Assembly (NCBI RefSeq): GCF_018332475.1
Contig: NZ_BOQB01000016.1
Span: 1 to 34,649, forward strand
Length of the DNA stretch: 34,649 bases
Direction of reading: 5' to 3'
Source: Bacillus sanguinis
Lineage (GTDB): Bacteria > Bacillota > Bacilli > Bacillales > Bacillaceae_G
Below, one piece after another: positions 8,069-16,538 of this stretch. Each line of letters starts with the position of its first letter. Position 1 is the first letter of the stretch. The notes under the pieces were generated by a model. It had not been told where the DNA came from. It worked only from the letters and a program-made list of their open reading frames with translations, and ran no database searches. The position numbers and the translations under genes are program-made.

Positions 8069-8869
8069 ATGAAGAAGTTTTTAGTTTCTTATTCTTGGTT
8101 AATTTTATTGTTCTTGTATTTTCCAATGATGGTTTTAATGGTATATTCCTTCAATGATTCGCGCATTAATGCGGAATGGGAAGGATTCACATTCCATTGG
8201 TATACAGATTTATTTCAAAAACAAGATGTTATTGATGCATTTGTAAATAGTATGACGATTGCGATTGTAACGACGATTGTAACGACTGTTCTTGGTGTGA
8301 TTTTCGCGATTGCATTACATCGTTATAAATATCGTTATGAAGGGGCCATTAACGGTCTTGTGTATTTACCAATTTTAATTCCTGATATTTTAATGGGATT
8401 ATCTTTACTTATTTTATTTAGTCAATTAGGTATGGAGCTTGGTAAAACAACAATTATTATTGCACACATTACATTTAGTATTTCATTTGTTGTCGTTATT
8501 TTAGCAGCACGTCTTTCTGGCATGGGACGTGATTTAGAAGAGGCTGCGAATGATTTAGGAGCTACGCCTTGGCAAACGTTTCGCTTTGTAACGTTCCCGG
8601 CAATTGCACCAGGAGTTATTTCAGCCGCATTATTAACATTCACATTATCAATTGATGATTTTGTAATTAGTTTCTTCGTATCAGGACCAGGATCAACAAC
8701 ATTGCCATTATACATTTACAGTATGGTTAAGCGCGGAGTATCACCAGAAATTAATGCACTTTCTACAATTTTAATTGTAGCTATCGTAGGATTAATGGTT
8801 CTATCTGAAATCTTCCGTAACAAAGGTGCAGATGGTGAAGAAAACTCTGGAGGACACCTTCCTTTATAA
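8069..8869 (+). CDS. potC: Spermidine/putrescine ABC transporter permease PotC
   Basis: This 266-residue permease pairs with PotB. About six membrane segments are visible. The EAA loop reads EEAANDLGATPWQTFRFVTFP, close in sequence to that of PotB and expected to dock on PotA. The ATG at 8069 is preceded by GGAGGGG (8052-8058), which overlaps the end of potB. The C-terminus (GADGEENSGGHLPL) is polar and cytoplasmic. potD starts 38 bases downstream without a terminator between. Confidence 0.95.
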   Translation: MKKFLVSYSWLILLFLYFPMMVLMVYSFNDSRINAEWEGFTFHWYTDLFQKQDVIDAFVNSMTIAIVTTIVTTVLGVIFAIALHRYKYRYEGAINGLVYLPILIPDILMGLSLLILFSQLGMELGKTTIIIAHITFSISFVVVILAARLSGMGRDLEEAANDLGATPWQTFRFVTFPAIAPGVISAALLTFTLSIDDFVISFFVSGPGSTTLPLYIYSMVKRGVSPEINALSTILIVAIVGLMVLSEIFRNKGADGEENSGGHLPL

Positions 8870-8907
8870 TACGAACGATATAGAAAGTACGAGGGGGTAA
8901 TAAACCG

Positions 8908-9957
8908 ATGAAATTAATGAAAAGATTAGCCGGCGCAGCAATTAGCTTTAGTCTTGTTGCTGGTGTACTTGCTGGTTGTGGTGAAAAGAAAGAAGAGTTA
9001 AACATTTATAGCTGGGCTGACAATTTTGATGAGCAAGTGCTAAGAGATTTTGAAAAGAAATATAACGTGAAAATTAACTATGATAAGTACGCAAGTAATG
9101 AAGAAATGCTTGCGAAATTACAAGCTGGTGGCGCGAAGTATGATTTAATTCAGCCATCAGATTACATGGTTAAAACAATGGCAAAAATGGATTTATTAGC
9201 GCCGTTAGACAAAAAGAATATCCCGAATATCGAAAATATGGTTTCTAATTTCAAAACACCTGCGTTTGATCCAGAGAATAAATATTCTTTAGTATACACT
9301 TGGGGTGTAACAGGGATTGCATACAATAAAAAGTATGTGAAAGAAGCACCTACAAGCTGGGCTGACTTATGGAATGAGAAATATAAAGGGCATGTAACTT
9401 TATTAAATGATTCTCGTGAAGTATTAGGTATGGGTCTTAAGAAGCATGGTTTCTCAAACAGCACGAAAGACGATGCGCAGTTAAAGACAGCAGCAGATGA
9501 TTTAAAGAAGCTGCTTCCAAACTTATTAGCATTTGATACAGATAATATTAAACAAAAATTTATTACAGAAGATGCTTGGATCGGCACAGTTTGGTCTGGG
9601 GATGCAGCATTTATTGCAAAAGATAATAAAGATGTAGAGTATGTTGTACCAAAAGAAGGCGGCACAATTTGGGCGGATACGTTAGCAATTCCAAAAGGTG
9701 CGAAAAACAAAGAGCTTGCAGAGAAGTTTATGAACTACTTATTAGATGAAAAAGTAAGTGTGAAAAACTACGAGTCAATTGGATACAGTAATCCAAATGA
9801 AAAAGCTCATCCTCTTCATAGTAAAGAATATCGTGAAAACCACATGATCTTCTTAACGAAAGAAGAATTAGATCGTACAGAATGGCTTGTGGATGTAGAC
9901 GATAAGCTAAAAGACTACGACCGTTACTGGACAGAGTTAAAAACAAAAGGTAAATAA
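8908..9957 (+). CDS. potD: Spermidine/putrescine-binding lipoprotein
   Basis: This 349-residue protein is the extracellular receptor of the transporter. The signal peptide ends in the lipobox VLAGC, so the mature protein is anchored through lipidated C24. The mature part begins with ELNIYSWADNFDEQVL, the N-terminal pattern of PotD/PotF binding proteins. Acidic and aromatic residues that would hold polyamine amines lie around YDLIQPSDYM and in the W-rich segment TVWSGDAAFIA. The choice between spermidine and putrescine cannot be made from the sequence. The ribosome binding site GAGGGGG precedes ATG 8908. A terminator closes the operon. Confidence 0.95.
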   Translation: MKLMKRLAGAAISFSLVAGVLAGCGEKKEELNIYSWADNFDEQVLRDFEKKYNVKINYDKYASNEEMLAKLQAGGAKYDLIQPSDYMVKTMAKMDLLAPLDKKNIPNIENMVSNFKTPAFDPENKYSLVYTWGVTGIAYNKKYVKEAPTSWADLWNEKYKGHVTLLNDSREVLGMGLKKHGFSNSTKDDAQLKTAADDLKKLLPNLLAFDTDNIKQKFITEDAWIGTVWSGDAAFIAKDNKDVEYVVPKEGGTIWADTLAIPKGAKNKELAEKFMNYLLDEKVSVKNYESIGYSNPNEKAHPLHSKEYRENHMIFLTKEELDRTEWLVDVDDKLKDYDRYWTELKTKGK

Positions 9958-9962
9958 GTGAG

Positions 9963-9997
9963 AAAATGCGGTTTCTAAAGTAGAAATCGCATTTTTT
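9963..9997 (+). terminator. potABCD terminator
   Basis: A 14-bp stem with one G-T pair joins 9963-9976 to 9982-9995 around a 5-nt loop, followed by a T-run. It begins six bases after the potD stop. Confidence 0.9.
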
Positions 9998-10016
9998 CAT
10001 AGTAGGAGGAAATCGT

Positions 10017-10664
10017 TTGAAGAAGAAGTTGCATCAATATGAGGGAATGTGTATCGGTTTATTACTTGCTGTATTTGGCATTGTTGCTTGGCGCGTACAT
10101 GCTGGTGGCGTTACAGTGATGGATACATATATCCGAGGATTTATAAAAGGATTACAAACAGAAGGTTCGCTTACATTTTTCTCACACTATACAAAATTAG
10201 GGTCTGCCATTGGAATTGTAACTACGCTCGTTATAAGTTTACTTGTTTTTTGGAGAAAACGTTATTATGCTGCGATGATCGTATATCCAGTTGGTATTTT
10301 AGTAACACATCTTGTAAATAAAGGGATAAAAGAAATTGCGAAAAGGGAGCGTCCGTCGTTAAATGAAGCGTTGGATGCACTTGGGTATAGTTTCCCTAGT
10401 GGGCATGCAATGTTATCTATTATGACATTCGGGTTTCTTGCTTATATCATTGCCGCTAATTTGAAGAGTGTAACAGGGAAATATGTTATAACGATTTTGA
10501 TGGGAATAGTCATTGTATCGATTGGATTAAGTAGAGTTATTTTAAATGTACACTATCCAACTGATATTTTAGCTGGTTATTGCGTAGGTGGTATTTTGTT
10601 AATTATGGCGATTTACTGCCATCGTTTACTTACCGAGAGATTGGGGCTTTATAAAGCGGGATAA
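10017..10664 (+). CDS. PAP2-family membrane phosphatase
   Basis: This 215-residue membrane protein belongs to the type 2 phosphatidic acid phosphatase superfamily, which removes phosphate from lipid phosphates such as undecaprenyl pyrophosphate or phosphatidylglycerol phosphate. All three catalytic motifs are intact: KX6RP at residues 105-113 (KEIAKRERP), PSGH at 127-130, and SRX5HX3D at 172-183, with nucleophile H179. About six hydrophobic segments surround them, the usual topology. Translation starts at TTG 10017, seven bases after AGGAGGA. It stands alone between two terminators, so its lipid substrate is not indicated by context. UppP activity of the BcrC type is possible. Confidence 0.9.
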   Translation: MKKKLHQYEGMCIGLLLAVFGIVAWRVHAGGVTVMDTYIRGFIKGLQTEGSLTFFSHYTKLGSAIGIVTTLVISLLVFWRKRYYAAMIVYPVGILVTHLVNKGIKEIAKRERPSLNEALDALGYSFPSGHAMLSIMTFGFLAYIIAANLKSVTGKYVITILMGIVIVSIGLSRVILNVHYPTDILAGYCVGGILLIMAIYCHRLLTERLGLYKAG

Positions 10665-10712
10665 AAAAACGTCTAGAAAAACTATCATTATAGTGTTTCT
10701 AGACGTTTTTTG
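10664..10712 (+). terminator. Terminator after the PAP2 gene
   Basis: A 16-bp stem pairs 10664-10679 with 10696-10711, and an inner 5-bp stem (10681-10685 / 10690-10694) continues it across one mismatch. A T-run ends the structure, which begins at the last base of the stop codon. Confidence 0.92.
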
Positions 10713-10774
10713 TTTGTACGAAGATGTGATACAGTATAAATGACAATTGAATTATGTAAAGTAGGTGAAAATGT

Positions 10775-12967
10775 GTGAAAACAAATGTACATGAAGTAGA
10801 TAAGTGGGGGAAGTTAGGCGCTTTTTTGTATCAGTTTCGTTATACAGTAATTGTAGTATTACTATTGATTGCGATCGCACTCGGTATTTTCGCTCCAAAG
10901 CTACCGGGAGTATTAGGTGGTGATGGCTTCCAAACGGAAGGAGACTATCAAAAAACAAAAGAAATTTTAGATAAAGATTTTAAGAGGTCTCAAGATACGC
11001 TGTTACTCGTCTTTGAAAAAAATAAAGGTGTTTCACATGAGGAATTTCAAAAACAAGTAGAGGGAATTGTAAAAAATGTACAAGAGGAAGAGACATATGA
11101 ATCTTTCCATCATCCAGTGCAAAATAAAGAAATGTTACAAGATGATATCGGCTATGCGACAATTTTATTTTCCGGGAAAACAAATAAGGAACGAATGGAA
11201 AAGACATTGCAATTTGCTGATAAAATCGAAAAGGAAAGTAATAAAGCATTAAAAGTAACGCCTACAGGGTTTCCAAAAATTAATCAAGAGATTAATGAAA
11301 GGACGCAAAATGATTTAAAAGTAGCAGAGATGATTGGATTACCAATCGCATTTCTCGTATTACTATTTTCATTTGGTAGCCTTTTGGCATCTATTTTACC
11401 AATTGTAAATGGGGCACTTAGTGTTATTAGTACGATGGGCATATTATACTTTATAGGTGCCGATAAGGAACTATCTATCTTTGTGTTAAATGTTGCACCG
11501 ATGATTGGACTTGCACTATCCATTGATTTTGCTCTATTATTTGTAAATCGCTTTCGAGAGGAAGTTGCAAAACGAACGGTAAAAGAAGCGATATCAATTA
11601 CATATCAGACAGCAGGTCGCGCTATCGTATTTTCGGGATTATGTGTATTTGTCGGACTGTCTGGTTTGTTTTTCTTTAAGATAGATTATATTCAGTCTGT
11701 TGCTATTAGCGGAATGATTGTTGTGATTATGAGTATTGTATTCTCACTCACACTTCTTCCAGCGCTATTATCGCTAATCGGTAAACGAATATTAAAAAAG
11801 AATCAAGTAGCACATACGCCGGCAAAGGCGTGGCGTACATTTGCACAATTTGTAATGAAACATCCAATCGCAATGATTATTGTTGTTACAACATTTATTG
11901 TTATTTGCTTATTGCCGTTACGTACTGCGAATTTGCAGTTCCCTGACGTGGAAGCTTTACCTAAACAGAGTGATACAAGGATTGCATATGAAAAGTATGA
12001 AGAAGCATTTAATAAAACTGTTAAAACACACGCTGATGTTACGTTAGTAGTAGAAACGAAAAAAGATATGAAAGAAAAAGAAAGTTTAGAACAGCTAGGA
12101 GAAGTCGTTCAAAAGTTAAAAGATGATAAAAAAGTACATGAAGTAAGAAGTTTATACGACGGGTTAACAGGTATGAAAGCAGATCAAGTTGCTGGAATAT
12201 TAGCATCGCGAGAAGCAGCGAAACTAGCTCCTGTATTTGAAGCGTATACGAAAGAGAATAAGACGACGATAGAAGTCTTTTTGAAAACAAAACCACGTAC
12301 TGAAACTGCCAAACAGTGGGTTCGTGATTTTAAACAAAATTATAAAGAAACAGATGTTACGTATTATTTAGGCGGAATGACGACGTTCCAACAAGAGTTA
12401 GAAGATGAAATTAAAGATAAAGTTGCTATTGGTATGTCTGTTATATTTGGATCGACCTTTGTTATATTATTATTTGCATTCCGATCTATCCTCATTCCAA
12501 TTAAGGCAATTATTATGAATATACTTAGTTTAAGCGCAACAATTGGAATTGTTGTTTGGTTATTTGAAGGTGGGCATTTTGGATTAGAAGCGAGTCCTGT
12601 TCTATTTGTCTTACCAATCTTCATTTTCGGTCTCGTATTTGGGCTTAGTATGGATTATGAAGTCTTTCTTATTTCACGTATTCATGAGCTATATGAAGAA
12701 ACAGGAGATAATGATCAAGCGACGTTAGAAGGACTTGTGTCAACGAGTAGAATCATTACATCAGCCGCGTTAATTATGATTGTTGTAACTGGTGCGTTCG
12801 CTTTTACTGATATTTTACCAGTAAGGCAGATGGGGCTTGGCGTTGCATTAGCGATATTCCTTGATGCAACAATTATTCGTCTTATGCTCGTACCAAGTTT
12901 AATGAAATTGTTTGGAGACTGGAACTGGTGGTTACCATTCCGAAAGAAAAGAGAAAAATCATCGTAA
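10775..12967 (+). CDS. MMPL/RND-family membrane transporter (YdfJ-like)
   Basis: This 730-residue protein has the internal duplication of RND pumps: a membrane segment, an extracellular domain (about residues 50-170), five or six membrane segments, then the same arrangement again (second outer domain about 370-530). The proton-relay regions read ALSIDFALLFVNRFREE and GLSMDYEVFLISRIHE, with paired Asp residues. It matches the MMPL family, which in actinobacteria exports lipids and in Bacillus includes YdfJ, of unclear substrate. GTG 10775 follows AGGTG; an ATG four bases earlier is out of frame and stops quickly. No regulator or accessory protein adjoins it, so drug or lipid export is only a possibility. 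Confidence 0.88.
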   Translation: MKTNVHEVDKWGKLGAFLYQFRYTVIVVLLLIAIALGIFAPKLPGVLGGDGFQTEGDYQKTKEILDKDFKRSQDTLLLVFEKNKGVSHEEFQKQVEGIVKNVQEEETYESFHHPVQNKEMLQDDIGYATILFSGKTNKERMEKTLQFADKIEKESNKALKVTPTGFPKINQEINERTQNDLKVAEMIGLPIAFLVLLFSFGSLLASILPIVNGALSVISTMGILYFIGADKELSIFVLNVAPMIGLALSIDFALLFVNRFREEVAKRTVKEAISITYQTAGRAIVFSGLCVFVGLSGLFFFKIDYIQSVAISGMIVVIMSIVFSLTLLPALLSLIGKRILKKNQVAHTPAKAWRTFAQFVMKHPIAMIIVVTTFIVICLLPLRTANLQFPDVEALPKQSDTRIAYEKYEEAFNKTVKTHADVTLVVETKKDMKEKESLEQLGEVVQKLKDDKKVHEVRSLYDGLTGMKADQVAGILASREAAKLAPVFEAYTKENKTTIEVFLKTKPRTETAKQWVRDFKQNYKETDVTYYLGGMTTFQQELEDEIKDKVAIGMSVIFGSTFVILLFAFRSILIPIKAIIMNILSLSATIGIVVWLFEGGHFGLEASPVLFVLPIFIFGLVFGLSMDYEVFLISRIHELYEETGDNDQATLEGLVSTSRIITSAALIMIVVTGAFAFTDILPVRQMGLGVALAIFLDATIIRLMLVPSLMKLFGDWNWWLPFRKKREKSS

Positions 12968-12999
12968 AAAATACTCATCTATAAGATGAGTATTTTTTT
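12966..12999 (+). terminator. Terminator after the MMPL gene
   Basis: A perfect 15-bp stem pairs 12966-12980 with 12984-12998 around a 3-nt loop. It overlaps the stop codon and ends in a 7-T run. Confidence 0.92.
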
Positions 13000-13068
13000 A
13001 TGAATAGCAAGACCCACATTTTGCAAATAGTATGTGATAAGAACATTACATATAAGTAGGTGAAGGCA

Positions 13069-13485
13069 ATGTTTCGTTATTTTAAGTTTAAGCTAAATGA
13101 TACAGTACAGTTTGCAGAAAACGATGGGCATATGTATCGCATTGTCGGTTATCGGTTAGAAAAAGGATTTTATCCAAAGGATGAATGGACTCATATCATT
13201 TATGAATTGCTTAGAGATTTTGATGGATATACGATGGATGCGGAAGAGGAGGAACTTGTAAAGGTCATTCAGGTAGAGGATGAGTATTACAAAATACAAG
13301 AGGTATCGGGCTATCGTTATCCAGTAAAAATGAAGCAAAAACAACAAGTGATGAAAGTAGAAAAGATGGATGATTTATTAGATACGTATAATGATTATAA
13401 AAGATTGGCGGATTTCTTTAAAGATTTATCCTATGAGCAAAAAGCAGAAGAAGTATTGCAGGAAATGAAACGGCGTAGAGCGTGA
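13069..13485 (+). CDS. Conserved hypothetical protein, 138 aa
   Basis: I do not recognise this family. The 138-residue product is soluble, without signal peptide or membrane segment. The first half (FRYFKFKLNDTVQFAENDGH) looks like a small beta-rich domain with many aromatic residues. The C-terminal 35 residues (DLLDTYNDYKRLADFFKDLS) look helical and end in a basic tail, MKRRRA. I chose ATG 13069, which lies a few bases after AGGTGA; a GTG at 13060 is in frame but overlaps that site. The gene is alone, with a hairpin after it. Confidence 0.75.
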   Translation: MFRYFKFKLNDTVQFAENDGHMYRIVGYRLEKGFYPKDEWTHIIYELLRDFDGYTMDAEEEELVKVIQVEDEYYKIQEVSGYRYPVKMKQKQQVMKVEKMDDLLDTYNDYKRLADFFKDLSYEQKAEEVLQEMKRRRA

Positions 13486-13520
13486 GGGGGCAGTCTACTA
13501 TAAGACTGTCCTCTATTTTT
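13486..13520 (+). terminator. Probable terminator after the 138-aa gene
   Basis: CAGTCT 13491-13496 pairs with AGACTG 13503-13508, extended imperfectly by the G-run at 13486-13490 against TCCTC. It is followed by ATTTTT. The stem is weaker than its neighbours. Confidence 0.6.
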
Positions 13521-13584
13521 GACGGTGCATCAAATTGTGTTTTCCGTTACAATGAGAGAATCAATAGAAATAAGGTGATACAGT

Positions 13585-14508
13585 ATGGAAACGAAGAAAA
13601 AGGGCGAATGGTGCGAAATGACTGTTCCAGCGAAGTGGAATGGTATAAGCATTGAGTCATTATTAAAAATAGAATGGGAAATACCGAAAAAGTTGTTACA
13701 TCAGCTTCGTATGGAAAAAGGTGTTACTGTTAATGGAGAACAGAGAAGATGGAATGAGCTTTTAAAAGAGGGCGATAAGTTACAAGTTCATATGTTTATG
13801 GAGGAAGAGTACGATGTAGAGCCTGAGTATGGTGAATTACATGTAGTGTATGAAGATGATCACGTACTCATCGTAAATAAGCCTGAGAAGATGGATACGC
13901 ATCCTGCGGAAAAAGGTGGAACGGGAACACTTGCAAACCTTGTTGCTTTTCATTTTCAAATGCAAGGTTTAGAGACGAAGGTTCGTCATATTCATCGGTT
14001 AGATAAAGATACGACAGGTGGTGTCGTGTTTGCTAAGCATAGAATTGCTGGTGCAATTATGGATCGTTTATTAATGGAACGAAAAATTAAAAGAACATAT
14101 GCGGCGCTTGTGGAAGGGAAAGTAAAAGGTAAGCAAGGAACAATTGACGCAGCTATTGGAAGAGATCGCCATCATGCGACGAGAAGACGTGTTTCTCCAA
14201 AGGGGGACCAAGCAATCACATATTATAAAGTAGAGAAGTATTTTAAAAAACAAAATGCTACGTTCGTAACGTTACAATTAGAAACAGGTAGAACACATCA
14301 AATTCGTGTTCATATGAGCTATCATGGTAATCCATTAGTTGGAGATGTATTATACGGTGGACAAACGAAATATATGTCCAGGCAAGCATTACATGCGATG
14401 AAGATTCATTTCTTGCATCCAATTACGAAAGAAGAGATCGAAGTAGATATACCATTTCCGATAAAATTAAATCATACAATGAAAGAATTTCAAAGAATGA
14501 ATGCGTAA
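13585..14508 (+). CDS. RluA-family RNA pseudouridine synthase (YhcT-like)
   Basis: This 307-residue enzyme converts specific uridines in RNA, most likely rRNA, to pseudouridine. An N-terminal S4-like RNA-binding part (residues about 15-75, KLLHQLRMEKGVTVNGE) is followed by the RluA catalytic domain. The conserved motif reads HRLDKDTTGG, with catalytic D140. Further conserved blocks are VVYEDDHVLIVNKP, TGRTHQIRVHM and GDVLYGG. Which uridine is modified cannot be told; Bacillus has several paralogues (YhcT, YjbO, YlyB). ATG 13585 follows AAGGTGA. About 90 bases with no clear terminator separate it from the next gene. Confidence 0.92.
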   Translation: METKKKGEWCEMTVPAKWNGISIESLLKIEWEIPKKLLHQLRMEKGVTVNGEQRRWNELLKEGDKLQVHMFMEEEYDVEPEYGELHVVYEDDHVLIVNKPEKMDTHPAEKGGTGTLANLVAFHFQMQGLETKVRHIHRLDKDTTGGVVFAKHRIAGAIMDRLLMERKIKRTYAALVEGKVKGKQGTIDAAIGRDRHHATRRRVSPKGDQAITYYKVEKYFKKQNATFVTLQLETGRTHQIRVHMSYHGNPLVGDVLYGGQTKYMSRQALHAMKIHFLHPITKEEIEVDIPFPIKLNHTMKEFQRMNA

Positions 14509-14599
14509 AGTGTAAGTTTAAATTTGAGAAAAGTAGATTCTTGCAGGAATTTCTCTAAAAGAAGCGAAGCCGTTAAGAGAAAAGAGAGGTGAGAATCAC

Positions 14600-15205
14600 T
14601 TGGTCAAATATAAATATATACTAGGAATATTTTTCGCTTGTCTTTTAGTTACTCTATGCCTTTATCCATACTTACCAAACCTTATGGCAGTACATTGGAA
14701 TGAAAATGGTGAGCCAAACGAGTTTATGAGTAAACAAGTTGTTATAGCATTTATTCCTTGTCTTATTATTTTTTTACATGGATTCGTGTATATTATTTCA
14801 CATAATATATATAAGTTTAATGAAGGTGAGCATATCATTATAAGTGGATTTCTAAAGACGATTACTTTATTTATGTTGTTTATCCATATGCTCATTCTCT
14901 TTATTAATTTTGGAAGCATGATATCCTTTCAAACAGGATTAACAATTGGGATTAGTATGTTTCTTTTTATGCTGAGTAAGGCGTTTAAAAAAGTTCAGAG
15001 TACAGAAAAAGACCCAATCAAATTAAAAAAAATTCGTTTAGTGAGTAGGCGGATTTTTCAAGTGATGGCATGTAGTATATTGTTTTCATTGTTTTTGAAC
15101 TTGAAATGGGGATTTTATGTGTTACTTAGCGTAATAAGTGGTGGTTCTATTTTGTTTATGTTCTATGCTTTATACTCATACATAATAGAAAGTTATGAAA
15201 CGTAA
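14600..15205 (+). CDS. DUF1648 / SdpI-like membrane protein
   Basis: This 201-residue protein has about six hydrophobic segments. After the first segment it carries LPNLMAVHWNENGEPNEFMS, the signature of the DUF1648 domain, which also forms the N-terminal part of SdpI, the immunity protein against the SdpC toxin in B. subtilis. No sdpC-like toxin or ArsR-type sdpR regulator lies beside it, so an immunity role is not supported by context. TTG 14600 follows AGAGGTGAG. A bidirectional terminator separates it from the convergent CAP-domain gene. Confidence 0.8.
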   Translation: MVKYKYILGIFFACLLVTLCLYPYLPNLMAVHWNENGEPNEFMSKQVVIAFIPCLIIFLHGFVYIISHNIYKFNEGEHIIISGFLKTITLFMLFIHMLILFINFGSMISFQTGLTIGISMFLFMLSKAFKKVQSTEKDPIKLKKIRLVSRRIFQVMACSILFSLFLNLKWGFYVLLSVISGGSILFMFYALYSYIIESYET

Positions 15206-15240
15206 AAAAGAGTCTTCTCATTATGGGAAGACTCTTTTAA
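15206..15240. terminator. Bidirectional terminator
   Basis: A 12-bp stem pairs 15206-15217 with 15227-15238. A-rich and T-rich ends let it stop transcription from the DUF1648 gene (plus) and the CAP-domain gene (minus), whose stop codon lies six bases beyond. Confidence 0.9.
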
Positions 15241-15245
15241 TCTAT

Positions 15246-16073
15246 TTACTTCGTAATAAATTGTTGTGTCCAGTAGTTGCCGCTTTCTACATAGCCAACA
15301 CCGATGTGAGTGAAGCCATTATTTAAGATGTTTGCACGGTGTCCAGCACTGTTCATCCAAGCTTGTACTACTTCTTCAGGTGTACGTTGGCCTTGAGCGA
15401 TGTTTTCACCTGCAGATGTATATGAAATACCAAACTTCTTCATCATGTCAAACGGAGACCCGTATGTAGGGCTGTTATGATCAAAGTAGTTATTCTTCTG
15501 CATATCTTCAGATTTAACACGTGCTACTTTGCTTAATTCAGTATCGATTTTTAGTGCTGGTAAGCCTTGTTTTGCACGTTCAGCGTTTGTTAATTCAACA
15601 ACACGTTGTTCGAATTCGCTTAAAGATTTTGCTTCTTCAGCAGGCTTTTGCTCAGCAGGTTTTTGTTCAGCAGGTTTTTGAGTATTGTTGTTTTCAGCAG
15701 GTTTTTGAGCTTCTGGTTTTTGAACTTCTTCAGCAGGCTTTTGCTCAACTGGTTTTTGCTCAGCAGGCTTTTGAGTTTCTGGCTTAGCTGTTGGTTGCTC
15801 AGTTACAACATTTTCAGTAGGTTGTTGACCAGGAATAATGCAATTTGGTTGGAAGTTTCCTTGTTGCCATTGTGCTAATGACTCAACGCCCATAGATTGT
15901 AAGAATGCTTGTAATTCTTGTTGGCTCATTTGCTTCATCATCACTTTTGAATGCTGAATATTTTGAACCTTTACGTTAGATGGTTGTACTGTTGCAGCTT
16001 GTGCATCTAAAGAAGATACTCCTAAAGTAAGTGCCGTTGCAGCAGCTACAGATAATAAAACACGCTTTTTCAT
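15246..16073 (-). CDS. Secreted CAP (SCP/PR1) domain protein, YkwD-like
   Basis: This 275-residue secreted protein starts with a signal peptide (residues 1-26, ending DAQA). Residues 27-95 form a polar region with one cysteine, C78. Residues about 96-148 are a low-complexity linker of imperfect QKPAEQKPVEQKPAEE units, likely extended and cell-wall spanning. The CAP domain covers about 155-275, with the conserved NYFDHNSP (H199), AGENIA (E223), WMNSAGHRANIL (H245) and YWTQQF. These place it in the bacterial YkwD branch. Function in Bacillus is unknown; roles in the envelope or spore coat are possible. ATG 16073 follows the strong site AGGGGGA. A palindrome at 16124-16148 lies upstream. Confidence 0.9.
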   Translation of the reverse strand: MKKRVLLSVAAATALTLGVSSLDAQAATVQPSNVKVQNIQHSKVMMKQMSQQELQAFLQSMGVESLAQWQQGNFQPNCIIPGQQPTENVVTEQPTAKPETQKPAEQKPVEQKPAEEVQKPEAQKPAENNNTQKPAEQKPAEQKPAEEAKSLSEFEQRVVELTNAERAKQGLPALKIDTELSKVARVKSEDMQKNNYFDHNSPTYGSPFDMMKKFGISYTSAGENIAQGQRTPEEVVQAWMNSAGHRANILNNGFTHIGVGYVESGNYWTQQFITK

Positions 16074-16123
16074 GATGTGTGTCCCCCTATATAAAGTTTT
16101 AATTTGTTTTCACACGATTTGTT

Positions 16124-16148
16124 TTTGACAGCCTGTCTGACTGACAAA
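16124..16148. promoter_or_regulatory. Candidate repressor operator upstream of the CAP-domain gene
   Basis: TTTGACAG 16124-16131 and CTGACAAA 16141-16148 are inverted with one mismatch in eight; the centre holds a further GACAGCCTGTC half-repeat. The shape resembles TetR-family operators. It lies 51-75 bases before the ATG of the minus-strand gene. No TetR gene is nearby, and no clear -35/-10 was found to relate it to. Confidence 0.45.
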
Positions 16149-16466
16149 CTCATCGTAGCATAGATTTTGTGAGAAAAAAGATGGAAAAAAATTCATAGAC
16201 TTAAAATTTACCTAATTTATCCTAAGAGGGGAAAAGAGGAAAAATAAGAGAAACATAGAGTATAAAAGGAATTTTCAGCATTTTTATACTTGGTTATAAG
16301 AGGGGGTTTTTGGATAAATGTACCTAAATAGAAAATGAAGAATCCTATTGTATCAATGGTTTGAGAGGTTTTTTGAGGAATATACTGGATTGATTTTTAC
16401 AAAACTGTAATGTTTCTGTTGTTCTTTTTTATAATAAAGTAACATATTTTTAATGTTGTAGCGGAC

Positions 16467-16513
16467 AAAAAAGCGGCTATCTCTTTACGTAGACGAAGGA
16501 GATAGCCGTTTTC
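16467..16513. terminator. glcDF terminator
   Basis: CGGCTATCTC 16474-16483 pairs with GAGATAGCCG 16499-16508, extended by three more pairs at the loop side. Flanking A-run and T-run make it usable on both strands; for the minus strand it follows the glcF stop by about 25 bases. Confidence 0.85.
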
Positions 16514-16538
16514 TTATTATTACGTATGTTACGAGTTA

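Larger units (their letters stand above)
16074..16538. other. Intergenic region between the CAP-domain gene and glcF
   Basis: These 465 bases hold no gene that I can support. They contain the leader of the CAP-domain gene with a 25-bp imperfect palindrome at 16124-16148, a small inverted repeat TTACA 16397-16401 / TGTAA 16406-16410, an orphan plus-strand TATAAT at about 16430, and the glcF terminator at 16467-16513. The stretch 16150-16390 is AT-rich and otherwise featureless. Confidence 0.6.

Noticed and set aside
9162-9710. Minus-strand open frame of about 182 codons within potD
   Set aside because: It is a shadow of potD, with composition set by the complementary codons and no start signal.
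13060-13068. GTG 13060 as the start of the 138-aa protein gene
   Set aside because: It overlaps the likely ribosome binding site AGGTGA that serves ATG 13069.
15521-15878. Plus-strand open frames over the repeat linker of the CAP-domain gene
   Set aside because: They are read from the complement of the QKPAE repeats, giving artificial Leu/Phe/Gln-rich sequence.
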